Positions 23,052-31,696 of a stretch of DNA of 53,791 nucleotides are shown here, piece after piece (positions within the stretch are counted from its first letter, which is position 1; the number at the start of each line of letters is the position of its first letter). The notes below the pieces were generated by a model, which saw only the letters and a program-made list of their open reading frames with translations, was not told the DNA's origin and made no database searches. Made by a program: the position numbers and the translations under genes. Source of the DNA: RGIG7213 sp045544195 (lineage in GTDB: Bacteria > Bacillota > Clostridia > Oscillospirales > CAG-272); NCBI GenBank assembly GCA_045544195.1, contig JAZPYO010000053.1, forward strand, positions 1 through 53,791, read 5' to 3'.

Positions 23052-25685
23052 TCATTCTGCGTAAATAGTTACAGGCTGTGAATATACATTGACCTTTTCT
23101 GACGATGACAGCTCGTACATAACTCTGAAAATGACCGTATATTCTCCGCTCTTTTCTGCGGTGATCGCTCCGTTTTCATATTTTATTGCAGAGCCCCCCT
23201 GCAAAACCTCGATGCTCACGTTTTCAGGCTTTATTATGTCGGATGAATACGTCATACAGTTTATTGTAATACTCGTGCTTTCTCCTGCTTTTACATTGTA
23301 CTCCTTTTCCGTCTGAACGAGCTTTACATATTCCTCAACGTAATCAGCACAGTCTGTGGTTATTCCCCATATTCCCATTTTAAAAAACTTCGCAAAATTA
23401 CTTGTATCACTTACAGTCCACGGCCAGATCGAAATGCCTCTATACATACAGTCAAGCATTATTTCCTCAGTTAAGCCCGCATATGACGGATTAAATGTAC
23501 TGTCCATTCTGCCTGTCAAAGATACTATGCTTTTCAAATCGGTCATATTGGTGAGAAGACCTGCAGATATTTCAGGAATTTCGTGCCTTGCAAGACTTAT
23601 CATAGGAGTGTGAAATGATATCACACAGCACTGATCCATAATATCATATTTTTCTATAAGTGTTCTTAACGCAGGAATGATCTTTCTGTTTGTGCTTTTT
23701 ATTTCGATAAAAAGATTGACGTTTTTGTCCTTGAATTCTTTAAAATAGTCCTCAAGCGTTGGAATGGGATGCTTTTGACCCATTTGATCGACCATATATT
23801 GTGAAAGCTGATCATACGTCTTGGATTCAACTGAACCCACACCGTCAGTCGTTCTGTCCAATGTTGCATCGTGCATTACAACTATCACGCCGTCGGTCGT
23901 AATATATATGTCATTTTCAATTATATTAGCTCCGCGTTCATAAGCAAGAACCGAGCCATATAATGTATTTTCAGGTGCTATCGACGGTATTCCTCTGTGT
24001 CCTATAATATTGACAGGTCGTACAAATGAATTTCTGATAAACACAGACGTTCCCATACACTTTTCGAGCATTTGCCGATCACTTGTCACAATTCCGTTTG
24101 CTCCGGACGTAATAAGCGTATACAATTCTATCTTATCACTTTTTTCTGCTTTATACCACACAGTTGCTGCAAGGCTCTGCAAATAGTATGTGTTACTTTG
24201 AGTTGCCATATTCGATGGAAGAATACATATGCGGCTCATACTCATATTTGTCTTACTTCTTATTTGGGGCAGATCCTCTGCTGTAAGTGTTTTATCTGAA
24301 AGGTCCAGTACTCCTCTTATTTTGTTGTATATATCTCTTGATGCTTTTATACACTCTTCATCATCAGAAACTATCATCGCATCGACATATTTGTTTTCCT
24401 TTAAAAATTCCGAAACGGCAACAGATGCATCTGCGTTTACAGGACGGAAAGCAAAAATGACCTTATTTGCAAGTCTGCCTATACCGTCGGCTACCGTTGT
24501 TATCACATTTCCGTTTTCATCAAGGACATTCAATGAAGAATCAACTTTAAATATTGCAACGGCAGGAGAGTCGATCAGTATGTCGCAAATGTCCTTTTCC
24601 GACATTATTTCATATATCATTGCAGCGGGATTTGCTATTTTTGTGTCAATATTTCTGACATCTGCAAATTCTTTTTCAAAAACAAAGCTTTCCTGCTCGT
24701 AAAAATCTATCACTACCTTTATATCATCAAATGCCACCTCACAACCGTTAGCTTGCAGACCTACATCACCTCTTGCAAGCTCATTAAGACCACCGTCCGT
24801 TTCAATTATTTTATTGCCGTCTATGAAGCCTGCAGCGTAGGAGCCGTGAACATCCATTGAAAACTCATATTCTTTGCCGAGCGTTAACGCTTCTGAGAAT
24901 GACGCCTTTCCGTGATACTTCCAGGTGTTATTCGCGGTTTTACATGCAAGCTCCACCCCGTCTGCAAGCGATGCGTTTTGTCTTATGCATAACTGATAAT
25001 ACGGTTGATCGGAATTTTGAATGCGGTGCATAATGGAAAACCAGCGGCGTTCATCCGCAGCTTTGTTAACAGTTGCGTTAGTTACTATCCTGTAATCTCC
25101 AAACTGGCTTAAAAATTCGGGCAAAAGCACACGTGCGGAATCCGTGTCTGAGGAGGATGCAGAAATCGTCAACGCACCGTTATTAACGGTTACTTTTTTT
25201 CTTGCGTCATCGAGCACCCGAAGATCGCTTATATCGTCATTTTCAAAATCATTATAGTAAATAACATATTGATCCTCCTGTGAAGCCCTGACTATGAGAT
25301 AGACATTTTTATTTAGATCTCCAAATGAAGCTGTGAGCGTAAATACACCGCATTCGCTTGCAGTAATGCAATTATTTTCATCAATGCTGATGTCATCCGA
25401 AGCCCATTTTATATATTTCCTTGATACAGTAGAGCCTAAAGCGAACTGAACATCATATCCGTTCAAGTCAATCTTTTCTTCAATTGTAGCACCAATAGCC
25501 GGCGTAGTATACCAGACCGTACCGATCTTTTCGTGAATATGACCGTCCTGTATGTCGTCCGTTTCAATATCGGATCCGGAAGCTGTAGCCGAAGCATCGT
25601 CACTAAAATCATCATTTCCGCCGCAAGAAGCGAGTATTCCGCACAAGCAAATAAAAGCACAAATTTTCAACAAAGTCTTTTTCAT
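23052..25685 (-). CDS. Glycerophosphodiester phosphodiesterase lipoprotein
   Basis: An 877-residue surface lipoprotein. The signal peptide ends at the lipobox ILASC. An Ig-like segment follows, then a beta-sandwich module of the LamG/glucanase type near residues 130-310 (YYNDFENDDISDL). A GDPD TIM barrel spans about 560-785 with the catalytic HRG, ENT, ENDIYITTDGVIVVMHD and IEIKS motifs, followed by a C-terminal Ig-like domain. The barrel hydrolyses glycerophosphodiesters to glycerol 3-phosphate in this family. The start was moved to an ATG with GAGGAG upstream, 18 codons inside the longest frame. The UgpB-like importer in this window could in principle take up its product. Confidence 0.88.
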   Translation of the reverse strand: MKKTLLKICAFICLCGILASCGGNDDFSDDASATASGSDIETDDIQDGHIHEKIGTVWYTTPAIGATIEEKIDLNGYDVQFALGSTVSRKYIKWASDDISIDENNCITASECGVFTLTASFGDLNKNVYLIVRASQEDQYVIYYNDFENDDISDLRVLDDARKKVTVNNGALTISASSSDTDSARVLLPEFLSQFGDYRIVTNATVNKAADERRWFSIMHRIQNSDQPYYQLCIRQNASLADGVELACKTANNTWKYHGKASFSEALTLGKEYEFSMDVHGSYAAGFIDGNKIIETDGGLNELARGDVGLQANGCEVAFDDIKVVIDFYEQESFVFEKEFADVRNIDTKIANPAAMIYEIMSEKDICDILIDSPAVAIFKVDSSLNVLDENGNVITTVADGIGRLANKVIFAFRPVNADASVAVSEFLKENKYVDAMIVSDDEECIKASRDIYNKIRGVLDLSDKTLTAEDLPQIRSKTNMSMSRICILPSNMATQSNTYYLQSLAATVWYKAEKSDKIELYTLITSGANGIVTSDRQMLEKCMGTSVFIRNSFVRPVNIIGHRGIPSIAPENTLYGSVLAYERGANIIENDIYITTDGVIVVMHDATLDRTTDGVGSVESKTYDQLSQYMVDQMGQKHPIPTLEDYFKEFKDKNVNLFIEIKSTNRKIIPALRTLIEKYDIMDQCCVISFHTPMISLARHEIPEISAGLLTNMTDLKSIVSLTGRMDSTFNPSYAGLTEEIMLDCMYRGISIWPWTVSDTSNFAKFFKMGIWGITTDCADYVEEYVKLVQTEKEYNVKAGESTSITINCMTYSSDIIKPENVSIEVLQGGSAIKYENGAITAEKSGEYTVIFRVMYELSSSEKVNVYSQPVTIYAE

Positions 25686-25734
25686 ATAAATCTCCTCATA
25701 TTTAGCCTTAAGGATCAAAAACATCTTATGCATA

Positions 25735-25759
25735 AACAAAAAGACGGCGAATGCCGTCT
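25735..25759 (-). terminator. Terminator of the small peptide gene
   Basis: AGACGGCATTCGCCGTCT hairpin (25742-25759) followed on the minus strand by TTTTTG, just after the peptide stop codon. Confidence 0.85.
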
Positions 25760-25766
25760 CAATTTA

Positions 25767-26027
25767 TCACGAGTTAAAAAGGTTATAATCATCAAACGGA
25801 ACGTGATAGCACAAACCATTCCAGCTAGCATCCGAACCTTCTCCTACAACGCCACCGTCCTCGGTGCAGTTTGCAATACTACTTGTAAAAATCGTAAGCG
25901 TGGGATCATATTCATATCCACACACCCATTTAGCTGAATTCGTTTCTACTTCACATGCGCTTGCAATATTAGTCGTTATGGAAAAATCTTCGTAAAACAC
26001 ATCTGGAGCTGTATATACCTTTTTCAC
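25767..26027 (-). CDS. Small Cys-containing peptide with conserved-type leader
   Basis: An 86-residue protein starting at GTG with AGGAG 8-9 nt upstream. The N-terminus MKKVYTAPDVFYEDFSITTN followed by IASAC has the pattern seen in short Clostridia peptides of the KK-x-Y-x-x-P-x-x-x-x-E-x-F leader kind. The rest has four Cys in total, many Asp, Thr and Ser, and ends in NLFNS. There is no hydrophobic signal peptide. It is a single-gene unit with its own terminator; no modification enzyme or exporter is adjacent. It may be a peptide precursor or a small Cys-rich protein of unknown role. I do not claim a function. Confidence 0.7.
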   Translation of the reverse strand: MKKVYTAPDVFYEDFSITTNIASACEVETNSAKWVCGYEYDPTLTIFTSSIANCTEDGGVVGEGSDASWNGLCYHVPFDDYNLFNS

Positions 26028-26212
26028 TTTAAATACTCCTTAATATAATCTATCAAACCATAACAAAGCTGACGGAATCAAATTTTAACACGGTTAATAA
26101 TCTATAAACTATTCTTCGATTTATTTTATCATAAAAGTTCGTAATTGTCAAGCCTTATTAATAAAAAAACAAAAAATCATAACTATAATTTTAGGCAACA
26201 AAAAGATAAACA
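26028..26212. other. AT-rich divergent intergenic region
   Basis: No gene. It holds the peptide gene's ribosome site at the left and leads to the promoter at 26213. No further structure is seen. Confidence 0.4.
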
Positions 26213-26241
26213 TTGACATTTTCTGCATTGTATGATATACT
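26213..26241 (+). promoter_or_regulatory. Promoter for small ORF-DUF1643-GNAT
   Basis: TTGACA (26213-26218), 17-bp spacer, TATACT (26236-26241). The predicted start lies about 60 nt before the small frame. Confidence 0.75.
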
Positions 26242-26309
26242 TACAGTATTAATTATATTGTAATGCGATGTTATGCAAGAAAGGATGCCTCAGCTGAGGT
26301 GTGCGCTGT

Positions 26310-26435
26310 ATGACATTCCGCAATCATATATCTGATACAGATATTGAGCTGATCTTCTCTATCGCACACGATGCCGTTTTTCAGGATCACTCCTCAGACG
26401 TTAAGTATAAGAAAAATTCAAAAACAGGAAAATAA
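26310..26435 (+). CDS. Small ORF of 41 codons in the DUF1643 leader
   Basis: A short frame (MTFRNHISDTDIELIFSIAH at its start, ending KKNSKTGK) has an ideal GAGGTG ribosome site 8 nt before its ATG and lies 18 bp upstream of the DUF1643 start codon behind a good promoter. It may be a small protein or a leader peptide. The sequence around it (GTGTGCG at 26299-26305 and CGCACAC further on) could pair, so the leader RNA may be structured. No family is recognised. Confidence 0.45.
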   Translation: MTFRNHISDTDIELIFSIAHDAVFQDHSSDVKYKKNSKTGK

Positions 26436-26453
26436 TATTTTCAGGAGAATATT

Positions 26454-27062
26454 ATGCATATACCAACCGCAGAAACACAAGAGCTTGACATTCTGACATT
26501 CGAAAACGCAAAGCAGCACCGTGCAGAAAGTGCCTTATATGACAGAGAAAAATGGCTTTACATACCCGATTTTTATTCAGAATACAGATATATTCTCGGA
26601 ACGGTCGGCAAAAATCCGCTTATCACCATCGGGATCAACCCATCTACCGCTCAGCCCGACGATCTTGACAATACGCTGAAATCTGTTGACAGAATAGCAT
26701 CGTTCAACGGATTTGATTCCTTTATTATGTTCAATGTTTATGCGCAAAGAGCGACTGACCCCGATATGATGGATAAGGAGCTTAACACTTGTCTGCATAA
26801 GGAAAATATGCTGGCTTTTGAATGGATACTGAGAAAAAGCAAGCAGCCTGCAATATGGGCAGCGTGGGGAACGATAATAGAAAAAAGACCTTATTTAAAA
26901 AAATGTCTTGAGGATATGATCTGCATCGGCAACAGGCATAACGCCTGCTGGTTTACAGCCGGAAAACGCTCAAAAAAGGGACATCCTCACCATCCGTTGT
27001 ATTTGAGAAAAAACACATCCATAGACAAATTCGATATAGATGCATATTTAGATATTTTATAA
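26454..27062 (+). CDS. DUF1643 domain protein
   Basis: A 202-residue cytoplasmic protein. The core matches DUF1643: ITIGINPSTAQPDDLDNTLK, MFNVYAQRATDP, AAWGT and a C-terminal HPHHPLYL. Similarity of the core to nucleobase-processing folds has been suggested, but the family has no settled function. A GGAG ribosome site is present. The next gene starts 4 bp after the stop, so they form an operon. Confidence 0.85.
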   Translation: MHIPTAETQELDILTFENAKQHRAESALYDREKWLYIPDFYSEYRYILGTVGKNPLITIGINPSTAQPDDLDNTLKSVDRIASFNGFDSFIMFNVYAQRATDPDMMDKELNTCLHKENMLAFEWILRKSKQPAIWAAWGTIIEKRPYLKKCLEDMICIGNRHNACWFTAGKRSKKGHPHHPLYLRKNTSIDKFDIDAYLDIL

Positions 27063-27066
27063 AGAT

Positions 27067-27486
27067 ATGAAGATCAATGTTTTCACCGAGCTTCCGAAGG
27101 AAGCTATGTCTATCCGCATAAGCGTATTTACTCACGAGCAGGGTCTTGTCGATACCCCTGATGAAACTGACAAAATATCATATCATATTCTTTTATCAGA
27201 TGATAACGGTAAGGCGATAGGCACTTGCCGCATTTTTCCGAGCGAAGACGAAAATAAATATATTCTCGGAAGGCTTGCAGTCGTTAAAGAGCATAGAGGC
27301 AATGGATACGGCTCTATGATAGTCCGTTTTGCAGAGAGGTATGTAAAGGATCTCGGTGCTTCGGGCGTTATGCTTCATTCCCAATATAACTCAAAGGACT
27401 TTTATCTGAAGCTTGGATATGTTCCTTCAAGCGAAAAAGATGCAGTCCAGGGTGTTGAACACATTTGGATGAGTCATCTTTTCTGA
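27067..27486 (+). CDS. GNAT family N-acetyltransferase
   Basis: A 139-residue acyl-CoA-dependent acetyltransferase of the ElaA/YjcF-like type. The N-terminal IRISVFTHEQG, the central ILGRLAVVKEHRGNGYGSMIV carrying the acetyl-CoA loop R-x-x-G-x-G/Y, and the C-terminal FYLKLGYVPSSE are visible. The substrate is unknown. It is co-transcribed with the DUF1643 gene. Confidence 0.88.
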   Translation: MKINVFTELPKEAMSIRISVFTHEQGLVDTPDETDKISYHILLSDDNGKAIGTCRIFPSEDENKYILGRLAVVKEHRGNGYGSMIVRFAERYVKDLGASGVMLHSQYNSKDFYLKLGYVPSSEKDAVQGVEHIWMSHLF

Positions 27487-27493
27487 CATGCCA

Positions 27494-27961
27494 TTACTTT
27501 ACAAAATGCAGTACAATTAACGCTAAAAGAACTAACGCAATGCATACCGCAAACGGCAAAAGGATCGTTTTTGCATTTTTTAAAGCATTTTTTTGTTTGC
27601 GTTTTTTTGCAGAATATGCTTTATCGGCTTTTAATGGCCTTCTTTTTAACGCTTGAGCGTTGTTTTCACTTTTACTCACAGATCTTGAAAGAGGATCTTT
27701 TTTCTCCTGTACCATGATTTTGAAGTCTATAAGCCACTTTATGTCGCTGCCTGTATATGATATATCAGCATCAGGCTCGTGAACGAGCTTGTTACGTGTA
27801 TATCTGAGCCTTTTCAGAGTCTTTGCAGCTTCAATGTCACATCTTTTTTGTTCCATTTTCTCAATATACAGCGTTATTCCCTTTTCACTTTTGAATTTTT
27901 GCTTACAAATATCATCAAGCTCTATGTACGCTTGTAAAAATTTCGAATTCTTACTTTTCAT
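27494..27961 (-). CDS. Hypothetical protein, C-terminal membrane anchor
   Basis: A 155-residue protein. The N-terminal half is helical and charged. It contains RYTRNKLVHE near residues 53-62, whose R-N-x-x-x-H spacing recalls the RX4-6H motif of HEPN and related helical-bundle domains. A Lys/Arg-rich linker (104-128) leads to one C-terminal membrane helix (about 130-152). The HEPN idea rests on a short motif only. It converges with the GNAT gene and leaves just 7 bp between them. Confidence 0.6.
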   Translation of the reverse strand: MKSKNSKFLQAYIELDDICKQKFKSEKGITLYIEKMEQKRCDIEAAKTLKRLRYTRNKLVHEPDADISYTGSDIKWLIDFKIMVQEKKDPLSRSVSKSENNAQALKRRPLKADKAYSAKKRKQKNALKNAKTILLPFAVCIALVLLALIVLHFVK

Positions 27962-28034
27962 ATTTATCTCCTGTAACGGTACAGATTATACCATTGCAAG
28001 CTTCCAAAGTCAATATCAATAATTTATTTTAGAC

Positions 28035-28063
28035 TTGAAATTTTACTTTATATATGTTATATT
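28035..28063 (+). promoter_or_regulatory. Promoter of the dockerin-MBL gene
   Basis: TTGAAA (28035-28040), 17-bp spacer, TATATT (28058-28063), about 55 bp before the start codon; an AAGGAG ribosome site follows. Confidence 0.65.
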
Positions 28064-28119
28064 ATGATAAGCACGCTGCAAGCTGATCGTGCTATCTCGA
28101 TTAAACAAAGGAGTTATCT

Positions 28120-30216
28120 ATGCGCACTACATTAAAAAAAGCCGTGATGGTATTTCTTGTATTTGCAACGGTTTTTGCATCTGTTCCCTTTACGGTAAGC
28201 TCTGCTGACTGGATACCGTCATCGGTAAGATCGATAGTGTTCGATGCAAAATACTACTCGTCAACCAACTTAGATGTTATGAAAGCATACGGCAGCGACG
28301 CTGAAGCATTGTACAATCATTTTCTTGAACACGGTGTAAAGGAAGGCCGTCAAGGAAGCCCCGTATTCCATGCAAAGTACTACACAAACGCAAACCCATC
28401 AGTAAAGCAAGAATGCGGAAACGATTTCACAAAGGCCATCCTGCATTATGCCGAAAATAACTCTTCGACGGAGCTTATAACCGCACCTCCGCATGATCTC
28501 GGAAAAGCCTTTGAAGCTTCAATAAAGCTATCATATACTGACATGTCCGTTATCGACAGTAACAGCAATGCCGTAACCGCAGTAACCGACAATACGGACA
28601 GCTCTCAGGTGTGGGCATTCAGTAGGAATGATGACGGATCGTATGTTATAACAAACACGTCCACATGTAAGGTCCTCACGCTTGAAGCAAGCAGTAATGC
28701 AGCGGGAGCGAAAGCAAAGACCGAATCATACAACGGAAGCTCCTCACAGCACTGGTACATATACAAAAGTGCATACGGCTGCTTTGTCTTATCGTCTGCC
28801 TGCACATCAGGTCTCGTGCTTGATGTAAATGGCGCAAGCACATCTGCCAATGCGAGCTTACAAAGCTATACATATAACGCAACACAGGCTCAGCAGTTCA
28901 ATATAGTACTTACCGATCTTTACGGTACGTTCAAATGCGATGTGAACTATGACGGATATATAAATTCCAAAGACGTAATTGCTGTTAAAAAGGATATCAA
29001 AAGCGGAAATTACAATGAATGCTCCGATGTTAATGCAGACGGAAAAATAAATTACGGTGATATTGAGCTGATCAACAGTCATCTCGGAGAAAAATACGGT
29101 TGCTCGTACAAGAGCTTTATTGCAAGCGATGCTTACAATATCGGGCTTGCACCTGATGTCCACACTTTATTGACATTCAGCAGCAAAACCTACGAAGCAT
29201 ACAGAGGTGTTTGTGCCGAGCTTATACGGTCGGGATATGAAATATACAATTCATCTGTTATGGGTGGTGTGTATTCGACAACTCTTGTAAAAGGCAAAGG
29301 CTTTTATCACATTTATTGGGTACAAAGCACAAAGGAGCTTTCCGTTGTTGAAGCTCCGAACGGTGGGTATACTCTTCCCCCTCAAGATCCGTCAATTACA
29401 ACAGGAAAAACAAAAACTACAGTAACTCAGCTTAAATCAACGTACGTAAACGGAATGTCGTATATAGTTCAGCTTGCCGACGGCTCATTTGTAATATATG
29501 ACGGCGGATATCCTGACACCGATGACGATCTGTGGAACAAGCTCGTTGAGCTTAATAACGGTACATCGGGAATAGTCATAAGAGCCTGGGTGCTTACGCA
29601 CGGACACGATGACCACTACCGTTGCATGCAAAGCTTTGCAACAAACTACGCAAGCAGAGTAAAAGTAGAGTACTTTCTTGTGAGCCCCATAAACGCAATG
29701 GATCTGAAATCCGACTGGGACGGAACATTTACCGACGGAACGATATATAATTCGATCAATAAATTTGCCGGTGCAAAAACGTGCTATGTTCATACAGGTA
29801 TGCGTTTTACCTTCTGCAACACAACAATGGAAATACTTCTGACAGCCGATGATATTTTTATAGAAAATGTTCCCGATGACTTCAATAATTCAAGCATAGT
29901 ATCAAGAATATACACGAAAAGCAAAAGCGTAATGTTTTTAGCAGACACGGGCGATGATGCAGCATTTAAAATGGAAAACTACTACGGCAAATATCTCAAG
30001 AGCGATATTTGCCAGGTTGCTCACCACGGAGTTGAGGACTTCCCGTTAAGCAGCTACGAGCTTATCCGCGCACCAATTCTGTTTTACCCCTGCTCCAATT
30101 ATCTTTACAATATGCAAAGCAGATTCCATCATGTAAGACTTGCTTTGAAGGCAGCTGACTATACAAAAGAGATATTGATCCACGAAAACGGAACATACAC
30201 ACGTTCATTGGAATAA
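28120..30216 (+). CDS. Secreted RICIN-dockerin-metallo-beta-lactamase-fold protein
   Basis: A 698-residue extracellular protein with an unusual domain order. After the signal peptide come two surface repeats (FDAKYYSSTNLDV and FHAKYYTNANPSV, each ending in an EGRQGS- or AEN-type turn). Next is a ricin-type beta-trefoil (about 128-265; QxW-type SQVWAF and SQHWYIY), then a dockerin (268-328; DVNYDGYINSKDV, DVNADGKINYGDI). A metallo-beta-lactamase-fold hydrolase follows (about 430-690) with THGHDDHY, LADTGDD and VAHHGVEDF, so the metal ligands are present. The fold resembles the ComEC/Rec2-like group. The dockerin implies attachment to a scaffold. The substrate is not evident; phosphodiesters are possible. 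Confidence 0.88.
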   Translation: MRTTLKKAVMVFLVFATVFASVPFTVSSADWIPSSVRSIVFDAKYYSSTNLDVMKAYGSDAEALYNHFLEHGVKEGRQGSPVFHAKYYTNANPSVKQECGNDFTKAILHYAENNSSTELITAPPHDLGKAFEASIKLSYTDMSVIDSNSNAVTAVTDNTDSSQVWAFSRNDDGSYVITNTSTCKVLTLEASSNAAGAKAKTESYNGSSSQHWYIYKSAYGCFVLSSACTSGLVLDVNGASTSANASLQSYTYNATQAQQFNIVLTDLYGTFKCDVNYDGYINSKDVIAVKKDIKSGNYNECSDVNADGKINYGDIELINSHLGEKYGCSYKSFIASDAYNIGLAPDVHTLLTFSSKTYEAYRGVCAELIRSGYEIYNSSVMGGVYSTTLVKGKGFYHIYWVQSTKELSVVEAPNGGYTLPPQDPSITTGKTKTTVTQLKSTYVNGMSYIVQLADGSFVIYDGGYPDTDDDLWNKLVELNNGTSGIVIRAWVLTHGHDDHYRCMQSFATNYASRVKVEYFLVSPINAMDLKSDWDGTFTDGTIYNSINKFAGAKTCYVHTGMRFTFCNTTMEILLTADDIFIENVPDDFNNSSIVSRIYTKSKSVMFLADTGDDAAFKMENYYGKYLKSDICQVAHHGVEDFPLSSYELIRAPILFYPCSNYLYNMQSRFHHVRLALKAADYTKEILIHENGTYTRSLE

Positions 30217-30232
30217 CAGATAAAAGATAATA

Positions 30233-30264
30233 AGCTCCCTTACGGATCATACCGTTTGGGAGCT
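30233..30264 (+). terminator. Terminator of the dockerin-MBL gene
   Basis: AGCTCCC/GGGAGCT stem with an inner ACGG/CCGT pair, followed by CATCTTTTG, 16 bp after the stop. Confidence 0.7.
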
Positions 30265-30285
30265 CATCTTTTGTTCATAAAAATA

Positions 30286-30310
30286 AAAACGGCAGAATAA
30301 CTGCCGTTTT
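30286..30310 (-). terminator. Terminator of the OB-fold wall-protein gene
   Basis: AAAACGGCAG/CTGCCGTTTT perfect inverted repeat with a 5-base loop, with T-rich sequence on the minus-strand side. Confidence 0.85.
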
Positions 30311-30318
30311 ATATTTTA

Positions 30319-31566
30319 TCAGTTAGCGCTGTATCTTTTCTTAGAGATAACTGCAACTGCAAGCGCGGAAACAACTACGCACAGAACGAATACAACTGCT
30401 GTATCGCCTGTATCGGGGTTTTCATCCTCATCATCGTTATCTTCGCCTGCATCGCCGCCGGGCTGCTGAGGCTGTGCTTCTGTTACATCATCTGCATCAG
30501 CAACTCTGAGCTGATAGCCCTTGAAATCACCGACAACTGCCTTGATGTCAACAACATCGCCTGATTCGATACCCTCAAGCGCGGGGATCTTGTATATATT
30601 GATGGAGTTTTCGCCTTCTGTTACAGGTGTGTTACCGTCAGTTGCGATCTCACCGATCGTTACGTTCTTTATAAGAACAGGAGCAGATTCAAGATTGCCT
30701 GTTTCCTGGTCTGCAAGAATGTCAGCGATCGTTGTTTCTTTGTATTCAACCTCATTATTGGAGCTTACGATCTCAACGATAGAAGCACTGCTCAACTGCT
30801 CAAGACCGTTGTAAGCGCCGCGTGTACCCGTTGCCTTTACAATATCTCCAACCTTTATATCGGAATTAGCTTCAGAAAGATAAACAACAATGCTTGCTGT
30901 GGAATCATAAACATAAATGTTTCTTCCGTCGATGAAGGAAATAAGAGCTTCGATGTAGCAAACAGTACCTGTGGAAGCATCGCGTGCATCCTTTACAGAT
31001 ATGTATTCAATAGGAGCATCTTCAGCCTCACCGCTTACCTTGTAAAGAACGAAATTGCTGGGATAGCCTTCAGCATTTCCTTCAACTGTTGCTGACTTGT
31101 AAGCGCGGAACTTACTGTCACTTGCAGCATTTGCGGCAAGAATAACCGTATCAGCGCCAACGCCCTTGAACTTGAATGTGCCACTTGCAAACGCTGCATC
31201 CCATGAATAGTCACCGGAAGCGATACCGTTCGTATTACCACCCTTGGGAGCGATGGACGCGCCGTTGGAATCCGTAAGCTTTACTGATGTACCGCTGACG
31301 GTAACAGTCCACACCATGTTAGGTGTAACATCTGATATCTTACCGGATTCGGCTGTTACAGCCTTGTTCATAACCCACGATCCATCAAGGGTCGTCATAG
31401 CAAATCCCGTTTCGGTAGCGATAACGTATTCGCCCGTAACAAGCTCAGATGCACTTGTGATCTGTGTAGCAGTTGCAGCGGCAGAAGCTGTAAAAGGTAC
31501 AGCAGCGACGGCGAGAACAGCAACAAGCATAACAGAAACAAGCTTTGTTAAACTTCTTTTGTTCAT
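30319..31566 (-). CDS. Wall-anchored OB-fold (YhcR-type) protein
   Basis: A 415-residue exported protein. It has a signal peptide (1-30) and a beta-rich N-terminal domain (about 35-178). An OB-fold-like region follows at about 190-360, with FIDGRNIYVYDSTASIVVYL and DIKVGDIVKATGTR. This is the pattern of the DUF6359/YhcR OB modules that accompany secreted nucleases and nucleotidases. The acidic linker EDNDDEDENPDTGD, a membrane helix and KKRYSAN form a sorting-type tail. No catalytic domain is seen, so it may bind nucleic acid or another polymer at the wall. The start was set at an ATG with GGAGG upstream, 4 codons inside the longest frame. Confidence 0.75.
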   Translation of the reverse strand: MNKRSLTKLVSVMLVAVLAVAAVPFTASAAATATQITSASELVTGEYVIATETGFAMTTLDGSWVMNKAVTAESGKISDVTPNMVWTVTVSGTSVKLTDSNGASIAPKGGNTNGIASGDYSWDAAFASGTFKFKGVGADTVILAANAASDSKFRAYKSATVEGNAEGYPSNFVLYKVSGEAEDAPIEYISVKDARDASTGTVCYIEALISFIDGRNIYVYDSTASIVVYLSEANSDIKVGDIVKATGTRGAYNGLEQLSSASIVEIVSSNNEVEYKETTIADILADQETGNLESAPVLIKNVTIGEIATDGNTPVTEGENSINIYKIPALEGIESGDVVDIKAVVGDFKGYQLRVADADDVTEAQPQQPGGDAGEDNDDEDENPDTGDTAVVFVLCVVVSALAVAVISKKRYSAN

Positions 31567-31617
31567 AAGAACCTCCAATAAATTTTCTTAACGGCGATAT
31601 CATCAAACCGTCGACAC

Positions 31618-31646
31618 ATTATAACACAAAAAAGAAATTAATGCAA
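31618..31646 (-). promoter_or_regulatory. Promoter of the OB-fold wall-protein gene
   Basis: TTGCAT (31641-31646), 17-bp spacer, TATAAT (31618-31623) on the minus strand. Confidence 0.65.
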
Positions 31647-31696
31647 TACCCAAAATGCATTAAATTTGATTTTTTGTGATAATTAATGCATTAATT

